DNA of 64,000 nucleotides from Virgibacillus halotolerans (GTDB lineage Bacteria; Bacillota; Bacilli; Bacillales; Amphibacillaceae), in assembly GCF_016908515.1 (NCBI RefSeq), contig NZ_JAFBEA010000011.1, forward strand, positions 85,442 through 149,441. Direction: 5' to 3'. The notes below the pieces were generated by a model. It saw only the letters and a program-made list of their open reading frames with translations, did no database searches and was not told where the DNA came from. Positions 24,414 through 33,205 of the stretch are shown here, piece by piece; within the stretch, counting starts at the first letter, position 1, and every line of letters starts with the position of its first letter. A program made the position numbers and the translations under genes.

Positions 24414-26617
24414 CCCATTACACGTTTAATTAAATCTTTCCATAATTTCGTGAGCTTATCCATCTCTGATTCGTTTACCTTATTCCGATAAAGGACGTGT
24501 TCGAAATGGGTCGTCAATTGCCCCATTTCATCTGTCTCATAGTGTGCATCAATTTGCTTTGCGAATTCACTTAATGTCTGATCCGTCTCTTTCTTGAAGC
24601 CATTATGTTGTAAAATATTGAGCAGATGATGATATGCTTCTTGATATGTTTCCGCATTTTTCTGGCGCTTTAGCTTGCGTGCCAACAGCAATGTCTGCCA
24701 GCGGAATCTAGTTTTATAGACAATCAAGCTGATTGCAGCTAATAGAAGCACACCAACAATGACGTGCCAGATTTTTAACGACGAGTTACCCGATTCATCC
24801 TCCGCCTGTGCGATTTCTGGTTCTTCGTCTGATGCTTCTTGCTCCCTTTCCGATTCCGGTTCCTGTTCTGCCTGTTCCGGTGGTACATCTGGCCCATCAT
24901 CCTGGTCCTCTACAGCATTATTCTGCCCAGTATCTGAATGAAAATCAGTTAGGTTAGAAAATCCTTGTGTTGGCTCAAATGGAACCCATCCTACATCAGG
25001 GAAATATACCTCTACCCATGAATGGGCATTCGAATTAGTGACCTCATACACATCACTAGAAGGATCTGCATCCATCGATAGACCTGGAATAACCTGCCCT
25101 CCGGTAAATCCTTTCGCCCACCTTGCAGGAATATCCAACGTTCTTAACATAACCACCATTGCCGTGGAAAAGTTATCGCAATATCCGACTTGTGAATCGA
25201 ATAAAAACTGATCCACATAATCTTCCTGTCTACTTGGAACAGGAACATTCTCTGTTTGATATTCAAATTCATTTTGTCCAAAGTAACGTTCAATTGCCCG
25301 AGCCTGATCATATCGATTGTTATAGACGGATGTAATGTCTACTGCCAATTCTCCAATACGATCAGGCAATGCGGACGGGAGCTGTGTGTAGAATGCTTCG
25401 TAATCTGTCAATTCTCCCGCATCTGTTTCACGTAATTTCTCTGTCTCAAAGGATGGCTCGTCGTAAACAATCGAATAACGATCTAAATCGGTAACTTGAT
25501 CATCCACTTTTGTTTGAATGGCCTCCGAATGTTCATCCAGAAAATAGCTTGCATCTTCTGCAATCGCTTGATGAATCCCATATGGATAAATCAGTTTTTC
25601 AATGGATGTATTTCCTTGGAACACAAGCGTTGACTCCAATCTTTCTGTTTCCACTGCCGATGTAAAAGTTTTCAAATCAATGATGCCATCTTCTTGAACC
25701 TGATATTCGGGTTCCGTGAAAAGCTCCCACCCCTTCCCGGTATATACATCCTTTGTTTCAATCCGCCAATAATGTTTCCCCTCGCCTGTTGCCTGAAATA
25801 CAGGGGTGTCGTCTTGCTGAAATGAGCCACCAAGGCGGGAATCATCTTCCCCATAGCCTACCTTTTGTATCGGTCCACTGGATCCCCCACCCGTTCCGGT
25901 TGCACTTTGAATAAATGGTACAGGGTCAGGCCATTGCGGTCCCATTTTTGGACCTGCAAAGCCAATAATGGTCGAAAAAAGCACAATACCGAGCAACGGG
26001 AATAACCATGTCGGCGTTTTCTTTACCCAACCAAATGGAATGGACGCGCTGTCTAACTCCTTCATAAAATTTGCAATGCCTAAAGCGATAAAGGAAATAA
26101 CAAACGTTCTTACAATCGACAAGCTGGCATCATATGCCGTGTACGTATCCAGTACTGTAATATAAACAAATGTAAGTAAAACAAATAATAAAATCCGCTT
26201 CATCACCACGAACCAGTAATGCAATAAATAACTGATCAGCCAAATTAAGATCAGAAATAGCATACTACGAAATACAGGCGTGATATAATACCATTGCTGA
26301 GAAAATAGGACATCCATATTATAAGTGAATTCCGTATAAAACGCTTCAAGCCAATGGAGGCTTAGAATGCTTTGTTCGAAAAAAAGGCCGTTAACAATAA
26401 ATAACAAGCCAAATCCTTTGATCAGAAATGTGATCCACCATTTCATCTGAAATAACGAAATAAAGAAGCAAAAGAAGGCATAAAAAATAAATACGGACAG
26501 GTTACTGATTTCGGCAATATCTTCGACGGGATAAAGCCATTCTAGGAATAGTAAAAGCCCACATAAATAGAGTAGGGAGGTGTATAAGATTGATTTACTT
26601 TGTAGAAAATTTTTCAT
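24410..26617 (-). CDS. yebA: Transglutaminase-like membrane protein
   Basis: A 735-residue protein with about six N-terminal transmembrane helices (to residue about 215), an extracytoplasmic transglutaminase-like domain and a C-terminal helix (IWHVIVGVLLLAAISLIVY) before a cytoplasmic tail. The triad is visible: Cys in VGYCDNFSTAMVV, His in TNSNAHSWVEVYFP and Asp in FPDVGWVPFEP. A Gly/Ser/acidic linker (EQEPESEREQEASDEEPEI) precedes the last helix. It overlaps yeaD by 23 nt. The family is linked with MoxR and DUF58 proteins, but the reaction is not known. Confidence 0.92.
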   Translation of the reverse strand: MKNFLQSKSILYTSLLYLCGLLLFLEWLYPVEDIAEISNLSVFIFYAFFCFFISLFQMKWWITFLIKGFGLLFIVNGLFFEQSILSLHWLEAFYTEFTYNMDVLFSQQWYYITPVFRSMLFLILIWLISYLLHYWFVVMKRILLFVLLTFVYITVLDTYTAYDASLSIVRTFVISFIALGIANFMKELDSASIPFGWVKKTPTWLFPLLGIVLFSTIIGFAGPKMGPQWPDPVPFIQSATGTGGGSSGPIQKVGYGEDDSRLGGSFQQDDTPVFQATGEGKHYWRIETKDVYTGKGWELFTEPEYQVQEDGIIDLKTFTSAVETERLESTLVFQGNTSIEKLIYPYGIHQAIAEDASYFLDEHSEAIQTKVDDQVTDLDRYSIVYDEPSFETEKLRETDAGELTDYEAFYTQLPSALPDRIGELAVDITSVYNNRYDQARAIERYFGQNEFEYQTENVPVPSRQEDYVDQFLFDSQVGYCDNFSTAMVVMLRTLDIPARWAKGFTGGQVIPGLSMDADPSSDVYEVTNSNAHSWVEVYFPDVGWVPFEPTQGFSNLTDFHSDTGQNNAVEDQDDGPDVPPEQAEQEPESEREQEASDEEPEIAQAEDESGNSSLKIWHVIVGVLLLAAISLIVYKTRFRWQTLLLARKLKRQKNAETYQEAYHHLLNILQHNGFKKETDQTLSEFAKQIDAHYETDEMGQLTTHFEHVLYRNKVNESEMDKLTKLWKDLIKRVMG

Positions 26618-27881
26618 GATATACCACCTCTATTGGACTTTCCACTAATTGCTTTTCCGTTAGTACATGGATATCTGCCCGTTCAAATTGGAGCTGCTGT
26701 AGAAGCGAACGCTCCTCCTGCGTAATCCGGCTGGATGGTTGAATATATATGACTTTCACCCTGTTCCCTCGCTGTTTCAGTTGCCGGACAGTTTGTTTAA
26801 ATGTGTGATCGATATGGGTTGTTATTATCATTAAAATATGCCCACCCGTAATTTTCGCCATTTCTTCCTGCAACCTGACAGAGAAATGTTGATTACCGGT
26901 TGGCCTGAGGCGTGTTAGATGCTGCCGGATCCATTCTTTCTTTGTTGGATCATGATGAACAGGAAATTGAATCGTGTCCGCACCTATCGAAAGTAAACCA
27001 ACCTGTGCCGCCTGTTTCTGAATCGTTTCCATTAAAGAAATCGTTACTTCAATAGCCGCTTCAAACGCCAATTCATTCATCCCATCATCGTAACAGCTAT
27101 TTAAAACAAGCATGACGTCTGTGCTTTTTTCCTGTTCAAACTCTTTTGTCATGATCGTGTTTTTTCGTGCTGTTTGCTTCCAATTAATCCAAGAATATTT
27201 ATCGCCTGGCAAATATTCTCGAACACCGGAAGCCACGTTAGTATTTTTTAAATTCAAGGTGGACGAAGCGATAGACCCTTGTTCATAACTACTCATCGGC
27301 TCTTTCATTTGAATCGTACGCTCATTTGGATAAGCAATAAGCTGATCCTTTATCTCAAACGTATGCGCCTTTTTCACAAAACCAAAAATATCACCTGTTT
27401 GAACCCGAATCGCTTGCAGTTCATGCTCTCCCCTTGGTACTTGGGATAGATAATAAGATAATTCGATCGTGCGACGAAAGGAGGGAAAGATAATTTTCTT
27501 CATCTTCCGGTTCACCCGTAACTTTTCCGGTTCATTCATATAATGATATTTATCTTTACGATTGTCGATTCGCTTTAATGTCTCAGGAAATTTTTCTTCA
27601 AATATACAATAATATAACGGGAATGGGATACTACGACTGATGTTGACAGTTACATTTACTTCATCCCCGGCACGGATCACACGATGGGAGAGCGTCCTTG
27701 TAACCATCCAGTTTCTGATCGGATAAAATAGCAAACCGATATGATATAAAAAGATCGGTAAAAAGCTATAAAATAAAAACCAGCTTACAAATCCACCTTG
27801 AAACATTGCAAAAGAAAACAAAAGAAGGAAAAGAAAGATAATAAAGATCAAATTACTAACGAAAAGCGCTGTCCCTTTCAT
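26595..27881 (-). CDS. yeaD: DUF58-domain membrane protein
   Basis: A 428-residue protein with two N-terminal membrane helices followed by a beta-rich region and the DUF58 signature (REYLPGDKYSWINWKQTARK, TKEFEQEKSTDVMLVLNSC), which forms a von Willebrand factor A-like fold. DUF58 proteins act with MoxR AAA+ ATPases, perhaps in assembling or activating membrane complexes. The start overlaps the yeaC stop (ATGA), so both are translationally coupled. Confidence 0.92.
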   Translation of the reverse strand: MKGTALFVSNLIFIIFLFLLLFSFAMFQGGFVSWFLFYSFLPIFLYHIGLLFYPIRNWMVTRTLSHRVIRAGDEVNVTVNISRSIPFPLYYCIFEEKFPETLKRIDNRKDKYHYMNEPEKLRVNRKMKKIIFPSFRRTIELSYYLSQVPRGEHELQAIRVQTGDIFGFVKKAHTFEIKDQLIAYPNERTIQMKEPMSSYEQGSIASSTLNLKNTNVASGVREYLPGDKYSWINWKQTARKNTIMTKEFEQEKSTDVMLVLNSCYDDGMNELAFEAAIEVTISLMETIQKQAAQVGLLSIGADTIQFPVHHDPTKKEWIRQHLTRLRPTGNQHFSVRLQEEMAKITGGHILMIITTHIDHTFKQTVRQLKQRGNRVKVIYIQPSSRITQEERSLLQQLQFERADIHVLTEKQLVESPIEVVYHEKFSTK

Positions 27882-28843
27882 TCGATAAATTCCTTTCGAA
27901 TCGGAATGTGCGTTGTTTTTACGATGGATTCTACGATATCTTCACTTTTCACCCCGTCGTATTTTGCTTCAGAGGTTAAAATAATCCGGTGGGACAGGAC
28001 AAATGGTGCCAGAAACTTCACGTCATCTGGCAATACGTAATCACGGCCTAGAATAAAAGCATACGCTTTGGCTGCTTTCATTAATGCAATCGATCCTCTT
28101 GGACTCGCGCCTAGATAAATTGCACTGTTCTTTCTGGTTCGGGTTACTAGATTAATAATATACTCCTGCACATTAGGATCGATATAGACCTCTTTCACTT
28201 CTTCTTGAATAGCAACGACTTCCTCTCGGGACATCACCGGTCCAATCGATTCAATCGGATGATTCTCTGATGTACGCTCCAGCATTTCCAGTTCATCCTC
28301 GAACGATGGATAACCCATGTTCAATTTTAAAATAAATCGGTCCAACTGGGCCTCGGGTAACGGATAGGTCCCCTCATATTCAATCGGGTTCTGTGTTGCC
28401 ATGACAAAGAATGGTTGCTGTAATGCGATTGTTTTTCCATCTACAGTCACACTCTTTTCTTCCATCCCTTCCAGCAAAGATGATTGTGTTTTCGGTGACG
28501 TCCGATTAATCTCATCGGCAAGGATAATGTTTCCTAAAATGGGTCCGCCACGAAACTCAAATTCAAGTTCCTTTGGATTATAAATCGATATCCCTGTCAC
28601 ATCGGAAGGTAACAAATCCGGGGTAAACTGTATTCTTCTAAAATCGCAATCTAATGATTTTGCCATCGTTCGAACAAGCATTGTCTTTCCCACACCTGGA
28701 ACATCTTCCAGAAGCACATGCCCCTGGGCTAGCAGTGCAACAAGGCTTAGGGCGGCAGCGTTTTCTTTCCCGATCATCACTTTATTAATATTTTTAATCA
28801 CTTTTTCTATCTTTTCATTATATAAAATGGTTTCCTGCATCAT
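27878..28843 (-). CDS. yeaC: MoxR-family AAA+ ATPase
   Basis: A 321-residue ATPase. Walker A is EDVPGVGKTMLVRTM (about residue 45), Walker B is ILADEINRTSPKTQSSLLEG, and sensor regions FVMATQNPIEYEGTYPLPEA and LGASPRGSIALMKAAKA are clear. MoxR ATPases remodel or activate partner proteins, here probably the DUF58/transglutaminase proteins encoded downstream. GAGGGG precedes two adjacent ATG codons. Gene order yeaC-yeaD-yebA-guaA is that of B. subtilis. Confidence 0.95.
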   Translation of the reverse strand: MMQETILYNEKIEKVIKNINKVMIGKENAAALSLVALLAQGHVLLEDVPGVGKTMLVRTMAKSLDCDFRRIQFTPDLLPSDVTGISIYNPKELEFEFRGGPILGNIILADEINRTSPKTQSSLLEGMEEKSVTVDGKTIALQQPFFVMATQNPIEYEGTYPLPEAQLDRFILKLNMGYPSFEDELEMLERTSENHPIESIGPVMSREEVVAIQEEVKEVYIDPNVQEYIINLVTRTRKNSAIYLGASPRGSIALMKAAKAYAFILGRDYVLPDDVKFLAPFVLSHRIILTSEAKYDGVKSEDIVESIVKTTHIPIRKEFIE

Positions 28844-29039
28844 CTTTCGACCCCTCTCAGGCGTTCACTTTATTCAATTTTCACACTTACTATAACTATA
28901 ATTATAACTATACTAAAAAAGGCCTATGAAGTAAAAGCAGATTATTGAACAATTTGAAAACTAGCATGTACATTAAACTGCTTTTTTATACTACGGGAGA
29001 GGAGAATGATGATTGCTGGGACAACCCGTAAAGTTGAGC
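28844..29039. other. Promoter region of the yeaC operon
   Basis: AT-rich sequence upstream of yeaC. TATAACTATAATTATAACTATAC near 28889 is rich in possible -10 boxes. CGGGAGAG at 28993 is an inverted partner of the CTCTCCCG units in the adjacent repeat array. Confidence 0.4.
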
Positions 29040-29132
29040 GCCGCCCGATTCGTGGTGCTTCTCTCCCGAATTGCCGCCCTGCTCTCCCGAGTTATCATGC
29101 TTCTCTCCCGACTTCGCGCCCTCCTCTCCCGC
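29040..29132. repeat. 21-bp tandem repeat array (CTCTCCCGA units)
   Basis: CTCTCCCGA occurs at 29061, 29082, 29103 and (as CTCTCCCGC) 29124, exactly every 21 nt, with a weaker unit at 29040. The 12-nt spacers alternate between two related forms. On the minus strand this can be read as seven-residue repeats (SGEKHDN, SGEQGGN, SGEKHHE). That frame (28986-29189) starts inside the amidase gene end and is not supported as a gene. It lies between the amidase terminator and the yeaC promoter. Confidence 0.75.
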
Positions 29133-29144
29133 TTGACCCAAAAA

Positions 29145-29170
29145 ATGCTCCCCGTTCCAACGGGAAGCAT
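29145..29170 (-). terminator. Intrinsic terminator of the amidase gene
   Basis: ATGCTCCCCGTT and AACGGGAAGCAT form a 12-bp stem with one mismatch and a 2-nt loop. On the minus strand it is followed by TTTTTTGGG. It starts 6 nt past the stop. Confidence 0.85.
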
Positions 29171-29175
29171 GATAT

Positions 29176-30681
29176 TTAATGATCTTCAAAATAAGGATTG
29201 CCTTTCATGCCAATCCACAAGTCTGATTGTTCCAGCTGGTGAGCTATTTGTAATAGTCGGTGTTCCGCTCCTTTACCAGCCATAAATTGGACTCCTAACG
29301 GAAGCCCATCTTTAGACAAGTGAACGGGTACGGATATACCGGGCTGTCCCGTTAAGTTTGCCAATTGGGTAAACGGTGTGTAAGTTAAACTTGGGACAAA
29401 CATGTCGTAAACGACTGCCTGCTTATCCTGCATAGCAGCTTCAGCAATTTGTGCACGTAAGGCCTCCTGCTCAGACTTGCTAAATGTCAACTCACCTACT
29501 TTTGGTGCTGGGAAAGCGGTCGCTGGTGTGACATAAAAATCATACGTCTGGTGCAGCTTAGCCATTTGTGCTGCAGCAGTATCCCATGACGCAAGACTTG
29601 CAGAGAACGCCGCTGCGGAAACCGATTTACCAGCTTCGTTCAATACCCATGTGTCAATTTCAACATCATCAGCCGTAATCGATCGACCCATAGCCTGCTC
29701 CAGTTGCGCCACCACCATCGAAATCTCACCGCTGTTCATTAAGAAATAGTCTCTCATTAATTGGACACCGTCAACACCATTATTCACTTCTTCTACCATA
29801 TGTCCCTCTTTTTCCAACCATTTAACGGTCTTTTCCACGGCTTGCTTTGCTTCATCTGAAACGGGTGTACCAACAGGAGATTCCGTTGTGAAGCCAATTT
29901 TAAGTTTTTGCTTTTGTGTATCCTTCATCGCTTCCGTGTAACTTCTTGGAAACAATGGCACTTGAAAAGCTGCTTCTGGTTGTACAACTTGAAGTAAATC
30001 CAGCATTGCTGCACTATCCCTCACACTTCGACTCAGTGCAAAATCAATCGAAGCACCTTGCCACTGTCTGCCTGCACCAGGCCCAACAGGAGTGCGTCCA
30101 CGTGTTGGTTTCAGTCCAAACAGCCCACTAAAGGAAGCAGGAATCCGAATGGATCCACCACCATCACTTGCCCCAGCAAGGGGGACAACACCAGATGCAA
30201 TCGCAGCAGCAGATCCTCCACTTGAGCCACCAGGCGAATAATCGGCATGCCATGGATTTCTTGTTGGACCATAAAGCGCCGGCTCCGTAATATTCTTCAA
30301 AGCAAATTCCGGTACGTTTGTGTGCCCCATAAACAAGAAGCCCGCGTCGCGCATTTTTTTCACCAAATGGGAATCTTGTTCGGCACGCATTGTTTTTAAT
30401 AATTTCGTTCCGGAGGTCAGTGGCTCCCCCGCCAGTGCCTGCGAGATATTTTTCAATAAAACAGGCACACCGGCAAACGGTGCATGATCACTTACCTGTA
30501 CTTGCTCCGCCTCTTTCAACACCTTTTCTTTTCTATCATGAATAACCGCATTCAAGGTGGGGTTTACCTTTTCCAACTGTTGAAAACTGGCTTGTAACAG
30601 TTCTTTCGGCGATACTTCCTTTCGTTTGATTAATGCTGCCATTTCCGTTGCGTCCAATGTTAAGTACGTTTTCAGGTCCAT
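29176..30681 (-). CDS. Amidase-signature hydrolase
   Basis: A 501-residue amidase of the GatA/fatty-acid-amide-hydrolase superfamily. The Lys of the Ser-cisSer-Lys triad is in GVPVLLKNIS (about residue 80). The serines are in the signature SPGGSSGGSAAAIASG (about residues 151-166) and SDGGGSIRIPASFSGLFGLK. ATG 30681 is chosen because GAGGTG lies 9 nt upstream; an in-frame GTG is part of that site. No GatC/GatB neighbours, so it is a stand-alone amide hydrolase of unknown substrate. It is followed by a strong terminator. Confidence 0.92.
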   Translation of the reverse strand: MDLKTYLTLDATEMAALIKRKEVSPKELLQASFQQLEKVNPTLNAVIHDRKEKVLKEAEQVQVSDHAPFAGVPVLLKNISQALAGEPLTSGTKLLKTMRAEQDSHLVKKMRDAGFLFMGHTNVPEFALKNITEPALYGPTRNPWHADYSPGGSSGGSAAAIASGVVPLAGASDGGGSIRIPASFSGLFGLKPTRGRTPVGPGAGRQWQGASIDFALSRSVRDSAAMLDLLQVVQPEAAFQVPLFPRSYTEAMKDTQKQKLKIGFTTESPVGTPVSDEAKQAVEKTVKWLEKEGHMVEEVNNGVDGVQLMRDYFLMNSGEISMVVAQLEQAMGRSITADDVEIDTWVLNEAGKSVSAAAFSASLASWDTAAAQMAKLHQTYDFYVTPATAFPAPKVGELTFSKSEQEALRAQIAEAAMQDKQAVVYDMFVPSLTYTPFTQLANLTGQPGISVPVHLSKDGLPLGVQFMAGKGAEHRLLQIAHQLEQSDLWIGMKGNPYFEDH

Positions 30682-30771
30682 ATGTAAATACACCTCTATT
30701 AAACAATATTTACCATCATTGTATCATTGAACACTGCAGATTCCATCCGATCAGCACGAACCACAAATCGA

Positions 30772-30915
30772 TCACCTGTCTTTCATCCATGGTGGGTCCC
30801 CATGTTCATGCAGCTTTTGATTGACTTGATAAATAATAAATGGGATAACAAAAGCTAATATGGTGCAAATCAACACTAATTTACTTGGTAAAAAACCCAT
30901 CAAACTGTCAAACAT
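30772..30915 (-). CDS. Small membrane protein of the germination operon
   Basis: A 47-residue protein with one hydrophobic helix (KLVLICTILAFVIPFIIYQV). ATG 30915 has AAAGGAGT 9 nt upstream and lies 7 nt after the gerC-type stop. A longer upstream frame overlapping gerC is not real. Short one-helix genes occur at the end of some ger operons (GerD/GerW-unrelated, sometimes called the D subunit), and it may modulate the receptor. No direct family recognised. Confidence 0.65.
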   Translation of the reverse strand: MFDSLMGFLPSKLVLICTILAFVIPFIIYQVNQKLHEHGDPPWMKDR

Positions 30916-30922
30916 TGCTGTT

Positions 30923-32104
30923 TTACTCCTTTCTGTTACCCTCCACTTTTTCGGAAGCTCCTGCCGTGCGAACATGCGCTTTCGCATTGACACGAATGTT
31001 ACTTTTCGCAAAAAGGTTTTCACCATGATCCCAGTTGTCCTTTATTTTTTGCCATGTATGATAGTGTCTCTCGTTTAACTTTTGATCAAAAGCAAATATA
31101 TCCGCATTCATTTCCTTTTGGGTACGTGCAATTGTTTGACCCGTCATCGTTTCTATTTGCTTGGAAATCTCCTTTTCGATCTCGGACAATGTTTGCGAAT
31201 TGTTTAGGTTCTTATTACCAAATACTTCTGCGATTCCTCCTTCTACACCAATATCTACCGTTATATTTATGCTTTCCGGATCTTTCGTATCCAGCTTAAC
31301 ATCGCTTTTCGCATTGTTAATTTTAAAAGTTATTAAATCTCCATCATAAGTAAACGTAATCGTTCCACCATGTGTGTCGCCATTCACCAAGTTCAATGCA
31401 GTCATTTCTTTCTCGTCAAGGAAACCTACAAGCTTATCTTCATATCCATGAAAAATAGCCCCACCTTTGTAATCAACTTTATTTTTTGCGGCGATAACGT
31501 AAGGAATGATAAAGCTACTATTCGTTAAAAGCATTTGATGAATATCACCAACATGCATCGGTTTAAACAAATTCGTTTTTTTCATACTAACTTCCAACAG
31601 ATTATTGATGTATACAGCTGGCAATTGTTCATTTTCTGGCTGGATACCGAGAATGTCCTTTGCCTCGCCTTTAGCAGCGACCACCTTAACGCCACGGCGC
31701 ATCTCCTTATCCCGAACGAACACATCCAAGACATCGGCAAACAAATGCGGCGTCTCCAACAACTCATCAGAAACAACGAGTAATTTTAAATGCTCAAAAA
31801 ATGGCATTTTACTTGTAAGTGATGCCATCTCTTGATCTATAGCAAAAACACTGTCACCACTGCCAGACAAATTCATAAAGGCTTTCCCTCCACTTCCCCC
31901 GTTCATTGGGGAATTCAGTCCAGGTGGAACAACAAATTGATTGGTTAATGTTAAATCATAATTACCATCGACTTTTCCATCCTTTAGATCAATGGCAGAG
32001 CCAATGACAAATCCCCGATCTTCAATGGGTACATTATCCCAACAACCTGTGAGCATCGTTATCAGCAAGCAATATAAGAGTAAAAGATATCTTTTTTTAT
32101 TCAA
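30923..32104 (-). CDS. Ger(x)C-family germinant receptor lipoprotein (C subunit)
   Basis: A 393-residue lipoprotein. The signal peptide is LLLLYCLLITMLTGC with lipobox LTGC. After it come WDNVPIEDRGFVIGSAIDL and the typical middle (GDSVFAIDQEMASLTSKMPF, FEHLKLLVVSDELL), and the last third contains the Ger(x)C domain ending near KSNIRVNAKAHV. C subunits sit on the outer face of the spore inner membrane and complete the GerA-type germinant receptor. It overlaps the permease gene by 8 nt. Confidence 0.93.
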   Translation of the reverse strand: MNKKRYLLLLYCLLITMLTGCWDNVPIEDRGFVIGSAIDLKDGKVDGNYDLTLTNQFVVPPGLNSPMNGGSGGKAFMNLSGSGDSVFAIDQEMASLTSKMPFFEHLKLLVVSDELLETPHLFADVLDVFVRDKEMRRGVKVVAAKGEAKDILGIQPENEQLPAVYINNLLEVSMKKTNLFKPMHVGDIHQMLLTNSSFIIPYVIAAKNKVDYKGGAIFHGYEDKLVGFLDEKEMTALNLVNGDTHGGTITFTYDGDLITFKINNAKSDVKLDTKDPESINITVDIGVEGGIAEVFGNKNLNNSQTLSEIEKEISKQIETMTGQTIARTQKEMNADIFAFDQKLNERHYHTWQKIKDNWDHGENLFAKSNIRVNAKAHVRTAGASEKVEGNRKE

Positions 32105-33203
32105 CTTGTTTCATCCCCCGTATTTTCGCAATGATGAGTAACAATATCGTTACGAACACCGTTGTCCCAGCAGAAACATAGCTTACAAATGTACCAAAGT
32201 GATTTAATTCGACAAGATTTTCCGGGATCATACTAATTAGATAAATAAGTGGTGACAAAATGAAGATAAATGTCATCTTATTTGCTTTTTTAAAAATAGA
32301 ATGCAGTGCCAAAACTGCGATATCAAATGCCATTGTTGTTGTATTAAAAATAGCCATTATCCAAATGACATAAAAAACCACTTCTGCCCGTTCAAAAATG
32401 CCGCCCGGAATCTCGACCTGTTTCGCCAACTCTACAGTTGGATTTAACAGATTGGCTGTACCTGCATGACCAAAAACACCGATACAAGTAATGAAAACAA
32501 GGAAGTAAAAAAACATAACAATGCACACACCAATAGAAACCATTTTTGGAGCACGCTTTGGTCGATCAGCCAAAGCAAGATAAAATAAGAGAATACCAAG
32601 TCCAACATAGGATGTAATCATACTTCCAGTTCCTTTGATATAACCTGTAAACGATGTCTGAAACATTGGCAATAAGTCACCAAAGTCAAACCACTTTATA
32701 TTTAAAAGCATGATGATGATCGTAATTAAAAAAATAAACGGAAAGAACAACATGTTCAGCCGAAACAATCCGATCCTGGAGCTGGAAATGGCGTAAATCA
32801 CTACAAGTAGAAAAGTAAGGGCAATAACTTCCATGGGTGTCTGTTCAAATAAATATTCCTTTGCAGTATTCGCGATATTACGTACAACATACGAGGCGAT
32901 AAGCATTGATATCGTACCAAGCAAAAAGGTTAATATGACTGCTACAGGTTTGCTTACGATAGCAGATGCGTAGGATAAAAAGCTTTGGTTTGGAAACATA
33001 GTGGCCAATTTAGCAACCGTCCAAGCCACCAAGAGGGTTAACATCCCCCCAATTAAAATAACGATCCAGCCATCTGAGCCAACGGTTTCATCCGCGACGA
33101 ATCTAGGAAAAGTAAGTATGCCACCGCCAATTAACATGGAAGGGACAATAATCATTATCTCTTTGTCATCTATTTTTGGATCAGCATAAGTAAACCACTT
33201 CAT
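32097..33203 (-). CDS. GerAB/GRKB-type spore germination permease (B subunit)
   Basis: A 368-residue protein with about ten membrane helices of the amino acid-polyamine-organocation superfamily. The N-terminal IMIIVPSMLIGGGILTFPRF is typical of GerAB proteins, and AEVVFYVIWIMAIFNTTTMA is a conserved late helix. B subunits bind the germinant. The 2-nt gap to the A subunit gene and 8-nt overlap with the C subunit gene show an A-B-C operon. Confidence 0.93.
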   Translation of the reverse strand: MKWFTYADPKIDDKEIMIIVPSMLIGGGILTFPRFVADETVGSDGWIVILIGGMLTLLVAWTVAKLATMFPNQSFLSYASAIVSKPVAVILTFLLGTISMLIASYVVRNIANTAKEYLFEQTPMEVIALTFLLVVIYAISSSRIGLFRLNMLFFPFIFLITIIIMLLNIKWFDFGDLLPMFQTSFTGYIKGTGSMITSYVGLGILLFYLALADRPKRAPKMVSIGVCIVMFFYFLVFITCIGVFGHAGTANLLNPTVELAKQVEIPGGIFERAEVVFYVIWIMAIFNTTTMAFDIAVLALHSIFKKANKMTFIFILSPLIYLISMIPENLVELNHFGTFVSYVSAGTTVFVTILLLIIAKIRGMKQVE

Positions 33204-33205
33204 GA

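Noticed and set aside
28986..29189. 67-codon minus-strand frame containing SGEK heptads
   Set aside because: It begins within the amidase coding end and spans that gene's terminator; the tandem repeat is the real feature.
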